Source: Mesorhizobium sp. B2-4-3
Lineage (GTDB): Bacteria > Pseudomonadota > Alphaproteobacteria > Rhizobiales > Rhizobiaceae
DNA: 48,815 nt
Assembly (NCBI RefSeq): GCF_006442815.1
Contig: NZ_VFVL01000038.1
Location: 1-48,815 of the forward strand
Direction: 5' to 3'
The translations under genes were made by a program, and so were the position numbers. Of the stretch, positions 43,265-48,815 are shown piece by piece. The notes under the pieces are model-generated. The model searched no databases. It was given only the letters and a program-made list of their open reading frames with translations, and was not told the DNA's origin. Numbering within the stretch: the stretch's first letter is position 1; each line of letters begins with the position of its first letter.

Positions 43265-44431
43265 TCAGATCACATTCAATTCCCTGAACGCCCTTCCCTC
43301 CGCCACCCTTTCATATCCGAACGCCCTGCAGTCCACCGTCCTGTACCCGCCATGCACGATCAACTCGGCGAGCGACTTCCCCACGGCCGGCGCCTGCTGC
43401 AGGCCGTGGCCGGAGAAGCCGTTGACGAAGAGGAAGTTTTCGACCTCCGGATGCGGCCCGATCACCGCGTTCTGGTCGAGCGTGTTGTAGTCGTAATGCC
43501 CGACCCAGGCGCGCGTCGGCTTGATCGCCTCGAAAGCCGGGATGCGGGCGGCTAAGGTCGGCCAGATCACCTCTTCGAACAGCGGCCAGTTGACGTCGAA
43601 GTCCTTCGGATCGGGCGCGACATCGCCCTCCTCCGGCTCGGCGCCGCCGGTGAGGTAGACCGAGCCTTCCGGCCGCACATAGATGCCCGACGGATCGACC
43701 AAGAGCGGCATGTCGGCATATTTCTCGCGCGCCTCGAAGACGAAGACGTTGCGCTTGCGCGGCTCGACCGGCAGCGCGAGCCCGGCAAAACCCGCCACCT
43801 TGCCGGCGTTCGGTCCGGCGGCGTTGACGACAATGCCGGCTGCAAGCGTCTCGCCATTGTCGAGGCTGACGCCGGTGACGCGATTGCCCTCGCGCGCAAT
43901 GCCGGTGGCGGAGGCCGCGATGAAATCGATCTTCTTGTCGCGCAGCGCCTTGCGGAACAGCGTCAGCAGCGCATGCGCGTCGAACCAGCCCTCGCCGCTG
44001 CAGCCAAAGGCGCCGGCGGTGATGCCTTCGACCGACAGCCACGGGAAGCGGCGCGCCAGCTGCCCGGCGTCCTCGAGCAGGATATCGGAGCCCTCGGCGA
44101 TCTGCGTCTCGTGATTGGCCTTGAGGATCGGCAGGCCGGCCTCGCCGGCGAGGATGAGGTAGCCGCCCTCGCGAAAGCCGATATCGGCGTCGGCGCCAAA
44201 AACCTCTTTCAGCCGCCGGAACAGTTTCAGGGTGAACTGCGACAGGCGGATATTTTCGGGTATCGAGAATTGCTGGCGGATCGAGGCGAGCGACAAGGTT
44301 GTCGCCGCATGGGAGAATTGCGGATCGCGCTCGATCAGCGCGATCGAGCCGGTAAAGCCCTCCTCGCGCAGGTAGTAGGCGACCGAGGACCCGACGATGG
44401 CTCCGCCGATGATGACGATGTCGTAGCGCAT
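43265..44431 (-). CDS. FAD-dependent oxidoreductase, DAO (sarcosine/D-amino acid oxidase-like) family
   Basis: A 388-residue flavoenzyme. YDIVIIGGAIVGSSVAYYL is the FAD dinucleotide fold; GIVVNAAGPNAGKVAGFAG the mid motif; and VGHYDYNTLDQNAVIGPHPEVENFLFVNGFSGHGLQQAPAVGKSLAEL ends with the typical GFSGHGLQQAPAVG FAD-contact. It oxidises an amino acid or N-methyl amine; substrate not known. ATG 44431 is chosen by the fold start. Its 3' end lies 20 bp from the IS target duplication; any native terminator was interrupted there. Confidence 0.92.
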   Translation of the reverse strand: MRYDIVIIGGAIVGSSVAYYLREEGFTGSIALIERDPQFSHAATTLSLASIRQQFSIPENIRLSQFTLKLFRRLKEVFGADADIGFREGGYLILAGEAGLPILKANHETQIAEGSDILLEDAGQLARRFPWLSVEGITAGAFGCSGEGWFDAHALLTLFRKALRDKKIDFIAASATGIAREGNRVTGVSLDNGETLAAGIVVNAAGPNAGKVAGFAGLALPVEPRKRNVFVFEAREKYADMPLLVDPSGIYVRPEGSVYLTGGAEPEEGDVAPDPKDFDVNWPLFEEVIWPTLAARIPAFEAIKPTRAWVGHYDYNTLDQNAVIGPHPEVENFLFVNGFSGHGLQQAPAVGKSLAELIVHGGYRTVDCRAFGYERVAEGRAFRELNVI

Positions 44432-44447
44432 TTTTTCTCCGGCCTGG

Positions 44448-44517
44448 CGCAATTCCAGGAAAAGTGTGTAGCGGTCACGCTCGACGACTTCGTCGTGGCG
44501 GCCCGTCCGGAATTGCG
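44448..44517. repeat. RIME-like palindromic element, copy 2
   Basis: CGCAATTCCAGGAAAAGTGT opens it and CGTCCGGAATTGCG closes it, matching 5314-5413 in the outer arms, while the middle (GCGGTCACGCTCGACGACTT) is different. It lies between the kinase gene and the FAD oxidoreductase start. Confidence 0.75.
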
Positions 44518-44545
44518 TGGAACAATCCTCTGGACGGTCGCGTCT

Positions 44546-46117
44546 TCACGCAACCGGCAAGTCGATCTCGAAGCGCGTGCCGCGCTCGGAGTCAACCAGC
44601 CTGATCGTGCCATCATGCGCTTTCAGGAGGGCCAGCACGATGCCCAGCCCCATGCCGGTGCCGCCGGACTCGCGCCGCGTGGTGAAGAACGGCTCGAAGA
44701 TCCTGGCGCGGTTGGCGGCCGAGATGCCGTCGCCGTCGTCGCCGATCTGGACCGACGCGCGCTCGCCATCGGCTGAGGCATGGATCGCCGCCTGTCGGGC
44801 GCCGTGCCTTGCAGAATTGTCGATGAGGTTGGCGAGCACGATGCCGAGATTCTCGGCCGAGATGCCGAGCCTGATGTCGCCGCCGCCTTCAAGCCGCGCT
44901 TCCAGCCTGGTGTCGACCGGCAACGATGCCAGGGCCGCATGAAGCGTCGTGCTGTCGCCGCTCGGTTCCAGGTTCTCGGCGCGCGCCAGGTCGAGCAGCC
45001 GGCGCACCAGGAGATTGAGCCGCCCGGCGTCGGTGACGATGTTGTTGGAGAAGCGCCTGCGCTCGGCCTCGTCCATCGCGCCGCCGGAATCCCTGAGCAG
45101 CTCAGCCGCGCCCTGGATCGCCGTCAGCGGCGATTTCAATTCATGCGAGACATGGGTGGCGAAGGTCTGGATGCTGTCGGAACGCGCCTGCAGCTTTTGC
45201 GCCATGTCGAGGAAGGCGGTCGACAGCGCCGCCATCTCGCGCGTGCCGTGATGGTCGAGCGGCCTGATCGCGTCGCGATCGCCGGCGGCGATGCGCTTCG
45301 TGCGGTCGATCAGCGCGTAGATCGGCCGGCTGACGGTGCGGATGAACACCAGCGCGATCAACAGCGTGCCGCCCAGGATGGCGATGGCCGCCAACGTCAC
45401 CTTGCCGCGCTCGCCATAGAGGTGCTTGACGATGTTGTTCGGCGTTCGCGACAGGTACACGACGCCGGCTACCCGGCCATCGAGCTCGACCGGCATGGCG
45501 ACGAAGACGCGCACCTTGGTGCCGCGGCTGACCGAGTAGAGCGGCGGGGTCGGCTGGTCGGGGATGCGCAGCCTGAGCTCGCTGGCATAGGCGCCGGAAA
45601 GCGCGGACCGCACCTCCTCGATCTCGCGGAGCGACTGGCCGAGCTCGTCGCCGCCGGCGATCACCACGCCGCGCGGATCGAGCAGCCGGAAGCCGGCAAG
45701 CGTCGTTTTCTGCGTCTCGTCGAGAATGCCGTCGAGCCGCGCGCCTATTGCCGCGAAGGCGGGATCGGGCGTGGCGGGAAGCGCCGCCGGCCTCGATGGC
45801 ATGACATCGTCCGAGGCAAGGTCGAGGCGCGGCTCGATCGGATCATAGGGATAGTTGTTGTCCCTTGCCGGATCGGCCGAGACCGGCGCCCCCAGTCTTT
45901 CCGGGGCAATGCCGGCCGCGCGCACCTCGCTGGCATAGACGGCGGCGACGACCGCCCCTTGCGCGATCAGCTCGCCCTCGGTCTGGCGGATCAGCTGGTT
46001 CTCGTAGAGCCGGAAGAAGAACAGCCCGACCAGCGGCAGCGCCATGACCAGGATCAGGATGACGACGACGACGGTGGCAAGCCTGGGCCGCCACCTTTCC
46101 TTGCTCAACCACCGCAT
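44546..46117 (-). CDS. Sensor histidine kinase (CreC-like)
   Basis: A 523-residue membrane kinase: first helix about 14-36, periplasmic sensor 37-240 (stimulus-sensing with the segment RPAALPATPDPAFAAIG and the PDQPTPPLYSVSRGTKVRVFVAMPV part, key end RVFVAMPV), second helix 241-262, HAMP, phospho-acceptor H325 in THVSHELKSPL, then N box NLIDNSARHGA and G boxes DDGDGIS, GGTGMGLGI. ATG 46117 overlaps the response-regulator stop by 13 bp, so the pair is cotranscribed and cotranslated. Confidence 0.93.
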   Translation of the reverse strand: MRWLSKERWRPRLATVVVVILILVMALPLVGLFFFRLYENQLIRQTEGELIAQGAVVAAVYASEVRAAGIAPERLGAPVSADPARDNNYPYDPIEPRLDLASDDVMPSRPAALPATPDPAFAAIGARLDGILDETQKTTLAGFRLLDPRGVVIAGGDELGQSLREIEEVRSALSGAYASELRLRIPDQPTPPLYSVSRGTKVRVFVAMPVELDGRVAGVVYLSRTPNNIVKHLYGERGKVTLAAIAILGGTLLIALVFIRTVSRPIYALIDRTKRIAAGDRDAIRPLDHHGTREMAALSTAFLDMAQKLQARSDSIQTFATHVSHELKSPLTAIQGAAELLRDSGGAMDEAERRRFSNNIVTDAGRLNLLVRRLLDLARAENLEPSGDSTTLHAALASLPVDTRLEARLEGGGDIRLGISAENLGIVLANLIDNSARHGARQAAIHASADGERASVQIGDDGDGISAANRARIFEPFFTTRRESGGTGMGLGIVLALLKAHDGTIRLVDSERGTRFEIDLPVA

Positions 46118-46803
46118 CGGCCGAGCCGGAAGCCGACGCCATGCACCGTCGCGATCGCATCGATACAGCCGACCGCGGCCAGCTTGGCCCGCACGTTGCG
46201 GATGTGGCTGTCGACCGTGCGCTCCGAGACATGGATGTTGGAGGCATAGGCATTGGCCATCACCGCGTCGCGGCCAAGCACGTGCTGCGGCCGGGTGAGG
46301 AAGCCTTTCAGGATCGCGAACTCGATCGCCGTCAAGGTGAGCGGCTTGCCGTCGAAGCTCGCCGCATGGCTTGCCGGGACAAGCATGAGCTTGCCATGCG
46401 AGAATTCACGGTCGTCCGTCTCTTCCTCCACGGCAGCCGGCCGCGCGCGCCGCAGGATGACGTTGACGCGGGCGACCAGCTCGCGCGGGCTGAACGGCTT
46501 GGTCACATAGTCGTCGCCACCCATCTCGAGGCCGAGGATGCGGTCGATCTCTTCATCCCGCGCGGACAGGAACAGCACCGGCACGTCGGATTTTTGCCTG
46601 AGCCTGCGGCAGACCTCGAGCCCGTCCATCTCCGGCATGCCGATGTCGAGCACGATGAGGTCGGGCGCGCGGCGCTCGACCGCCTGGAGTGCTGCGGCGC
46701 CATCGGCGACGGCGGCCGTCTTCATGCCGGCCTTTTCCAGCGCGAAGCAGATGATCTCGCGGATATGCGGGTCGTCGTCGGCGACGAGGATATTGTGAGG
46801 CAT
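46105..46803 (-). CDS. OmpR/CreB-like response regulator
   Basis: A 232-residue regulator. Receiver: acidic D10, D11, phospho-acceptor D53 in LIVLDIGMPEMDG, K102 in DDYVTKPFSP. C-terminal winged helix: LTLTAIEFAILKGFLTRPQHVLGRDAVM (key FAILKGFL) and SERTVDSHIRNVRAKLA. ATG 46803 is chosen by the receiver start MPHNILVADDD. The gene follows the DUF4173 gene by only 4 bp, so all three form one transcription unit, suggesting a shared function. Confidence 0.94.
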   Translation of the reverse strand: MPHNILVADDDPHIREIICFALEKAGMKTAAVADGAAALQAVERRAPDLIVLDIGMPEMDGLEVCRRLRQKSDVPVLFLSARDEEIDRILGLEMGGDDYVTKPFSPRELVARVNVILRRARPAAVEEETDDREFSHGKLMLVPASHAASFDGKPLTLTAIEFAILKGFLTRPQHVLGRDAVMANAYASNIHVSERTVDSHIRNVRAKLAAVGCIDAIATVHGVGFRLGRCGG

Positions 46804-46807
46804 GAAA

Positions 46808-48343
46808 TCAGCGGCCCGGTGCGGACGGTTGCGCAGATGGAGGAAGCACGAGCGGGCCTCTGTTGTCGAGAACCCGTACCAGCCGCCAGTCGCGAAAGCT
46901 CCAGGCGCGCCACTTCTTTTGTTCGGCAAGATAATCGTCGATCATCACCTGGTCGGCCAGATAAGTGGTCGGCATTCCGATCTTGTGTGTGTGGTAGCGG
47001 TCCAGCGCCGGCATGGCGACAGCGCCGAGCGAGTGCAGATACGGCGTGTCGAGCGGAGTGCCGGATCCGGTCATTTCCAGGGAATGGTCGACATTGAAGT
47101 TGGCGATCGTTGCTGCGAAGTTGACGAAGCAGCAGGCATAAAGCGTCGCCGATAGTGTCACAAGATTGGCGGAGAGCAGCCATTCGCCAGATTTTTGAAG
47201 CGCGATGCGGGCGACGATGAGGGCCAGCCCCGCCGCCACCAGTCCCATCCAGATGAAGGCGGCGATGCGCAGATAGGTGAGCGCATAGACGTCGATATAG
47301 AGATCGAGCCGCAGCATCGAGGAGATCACCAGCGCGATGTTCTGCGCCACCCAGAGATAGACCAGCCCGCGGATCAGCGGATCCCGGGACGTCTCGCTGC
47401 CCGAGCGCAGCGCCGCCAGCACGAAGCCGGCGGCGAGCAGCGCGGTGGCGACCAGCGGATAGGCGCCGCGATGCGCATAGGCGGCATAGGTCATCCCGTC
47501 GGGCAGGGCGACCCCGCCCCAGAGATAGGTGGCGTCGAGCGCGCTCTGCACCGCGAACAAGCCATTGAAGACAATCAGCGCGCGCAGGATGGCCGCTTTG
47601 CCGAAGAGGATATCCTCGGCCTTCGCCGGTCTCGCTGCGGGCGTGGCAGGCAAAACGCGCCTGACACGGAAAGCGAAGCGCGGCAGGCGCGGCCGCAGGA
47701 CCGCCCAGACGCCGGCCAGCACGACCAGCCAGAAGATCAGCCGCGCGAACTCGATTTCTTCGAGGAGCGCGTAGAGGTCGATCAGCGACAGCCAGTGTTC
47801 GATGATCGGATTGGCGGCGCCGAACAGCGCCAGGAAGACGACGCCAAGCGTCAAGGGCATGATCCAGACGACAATCGCCGTAAGCTGAAGCCGCCGCTGA
47901 CCGAGTTCCCGCGCTGCCTTGCGCCAGCGGAAGAAGTCGCGGGCGAAGCGGAAGGGTGCTGCGATCAGGAACAGGCTGAGCTGGCGGGCTATTCGGGCAG
48001 GTTCGCTGCGCAGCCGCCCGGCCAACGACAGCGCGAAGACCGCAAGTGCCGCGACAGCGACCAGCAGCGAAAGCGGACTGACATTTTCGACGAGAGGCAG
48101 CAGCGCGGCGAACAGCGCGGCCGGCTTCAGCCAAACCCGGCCGTCGCTGAGCGCCGCCGGATGCATGGCGACGACCGTGGCGGCAAGCACGGTCGCGAAG
48201 ATGAAGACGGTGATCCCGACCGGCTGGCCGTAGAAAAGAAAATCGGCCAGCGCCACCAGCAGCGCGGCGGCGCCGACACGGCGGCAGTAGCTCGGGACAG
48301 GCGATGTCTTGCTCGGCGGCGCCGTCATGGTCATCGTCGTCAT
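46808..48343 (-). CDS. DUF4173 polytopic membrane protein
   Basis: A 511-residue inner-membrane protein of DUF4173: after the Thr/Met-rich N-terminus (MTTMTMTAPPSK) about 12 hydrophobic helices, with characteristic ALDATYLWGGVALPDGMTYAAYAHRGAYPLVATALLAAGF (key end YAAYAHRGAYPLVATALL) and a soluble C-terminal tail with YHTHKIGMP and WRAWSFRDWRLVRVL. Its role is unknown; location 4 bp upstream of a two-component pair suggests it senses or is controlled with it. ATG 48343 overlaps the stop of a possible small gene. Confidence 0.88.
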   Translation of the reverse strand: MTTMTMTAPPSKTSPVPSYCRRVGAAALLVALADFLFYGQPVGITVFIFATVLAATVVAMHPAALSDGRVWLKPAALFAALLPLVENVSPLSLLVAVAALAVFALSLAGRLRSEPARIARQLSLFLIAAPFRFARDFFRWRKAARELGQRRLQLTAIVVWIMPLTLGVVFLALFGAANPIIEHWLSLIDLYALLEEIEFARLIFWLVVLAGVWAVLRPRLPRFAFRVRRVLPATPAARPAKAEDILFGKAAILRALIVFNGLFAVQSALDATYLWGGVALPDGMTYAAYAHRGAYPLVATALLAAGFVLAALRSGSETSRDPLIRGLVYLWVAQNIALVISSMLRLDLYIDVYALTYLRIAAFIWMGLVAAGLALIVARIALQKSGEWLLSANLVTLSATLYACCFVNFAATIANFNVDHSLEMTGSGTPLDTPYLHSLGAVAMPALDRYHTHKIGMPTTYLADQVMIDDYLAEQKKWRAWSFRDWRLVRVLDNRGPLVLPPSAQPSAPGR

Positions 48344-48504
48344 CGCTGGGCCTTCCTGGCTGTGTTGGCGCCGCCGCATGCCGGCCGCGATCTGAACGGA
48401 AGCACCGTCGCCGTGACGCGCCGCCTTTGCGGCTCGATGAGCCACCAGCCTTCGTCGCGGAGCCGGCGCGGTAGGGACCAGCCTGGTGTGTGAGGTGTTC
48501 GCAT
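48340..48504 (-). CDS. Possible small protein overlapping the DUF4173 start
   Basis: A 54-residue frame: MRTPHTPGWSLPRRLRDEGW, then WLIEPQRRRVTATVLPFRSR and a short Lys/Arg end. Its TGA overlaps the DUF4173 ATG (ATGA), as in coupled genes. It is Trp/Arg-rich with no signal peptide and has no clear ribosome site. Not recognised; it could be chance. Confidence 0.3.
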   Translation of the reverse strand: MRTPHTPGWSLPRRLRDEGWWLIEPQRRRVTATVLPFRSRPACGGANTARKAQR

Positions 48505-48708
48505 GCCGGCTTTGTCGCCGACGGGCACGGTGAACGCGCGGCGGATTGGAGGAGGTTTTCCGCACAGATTTGCAGATTTGGTGCAGGACAGCCTGGCGCC
48601 GGCGCCCGAGACGCTCGAGTACGGCATCGCATATGGCGGTGCCAGCCCCTGGGATGTCGTCAAAGGCGATAGAGAGGGTTCTTGCGCGTGAAGCTGCGAT
48701 CTATCCTT

Positions 48709-48755
48709 CGTCATTCTAGGGCGGAGCAAGGCGCGAAACGACGCGCGCAGACCCT
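48709..48755. repeat. Family-A repeat, partial copy
   Basis: CGTCATTCTAGGGCGGAGCA through GACGCGCGCAGACCCT, then it leaves the family pattern. Beyond it, to the window end, and from 48505 to 48708, I see no gene. Confidence 0.7.
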
Positions 48756-48815
48756 CTTATGACCGTGGTCAAGAGTGATGGATGAACTTTTCCGCCCCAT
48801 GTCGTTTGTCACAGG

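Noticed and set aside
47195..48493. Open plus-strand frame of 432 codons
   Set aside because: Antisense to the DUF4173 gene; composition is that of a shadow frame.

Overview
The window is about 49 kb of GC-rich alphaproteobacterial chromosome. Gene content (IalB-type, DUF2794, DUF1236 and DUF1223 proteins, a CreC/OmpR-type two-component pair, ffh-chorismate mutase-rpsP) and dense long palindromic intergenic repeats point to a Rhizobiales genome, most like Mesorhizobium or a close relative. That assignment rests on recognised families and repeat style, not on a search. I see no rRNA, tRNA, CRISPR array or prophage.

Layout. 0-6.4 kb: 3' part of aconitase (acnA), a secreted DUF1223 protein, DUF2794 protein, a GNAT acetyltransferase and a Bax-inhibitor-1 membrane protein. 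6.4-12 kb: a YbbP-like ABC permease and YbbA/LolD-like ATPase divergent from a TesA-like esterase (same arrangement as tesA/ybbA/ybbP in E. coli), then thpR, a low-molecular-weight tyrosine phosphatase and a pterin carbinolamine dehydratase. 12-21 kb: DUF1232, IalB and DUF4336 proteins, a ClC channel, a Met-rich exported protein, an MFS exporter, rlmN coupled to a small membrane protein, and a LysE exporter. 21-27.5 kb: argG, a lytic transglycosylase, a zinc metallopeptidase, an SH3/DUF1236 protein, a higBA toxin-antitoxin pair and a CPBP protease. 27.8-30.2 kb: ffh, chorismate mutase, rpsP. 30-33 kb: small envelope proteins, an ACT protein and a second toxin-antitoxin-like pair. 33-41 kb: asd, a DEAD-box helicase, leuB, VOC and RidA proteins, an unknown exported protein and leuD. 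41-48.8 kb: a GNAT protein, a complete IS481-family element, a FAD oxidoreductase, a two-component system and a DUF4173 membrane protein.

Most genes are core housekeeping. The distinctive content is between and occasionally inside them: at least five classes of palindromic or tandem repeat, one of which (117 bp) sits in frame inside the ABC permease gene and is read as 39 extra codons; an IS that has jumped into a palindromic repeat; a three-copy 103-bp array that looks like a multiplied terminator behind asd; and three decayed gene fragments (ceramidase-like, GIY-YIG and flavin amine oxidase) next to repeats or gene starts. I found no clear multi-gene novel defence or biosynthetic system. 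The best candidates for something new are the in-frame repeat, the terminator array and the second toxin-antitoxin-like pair.
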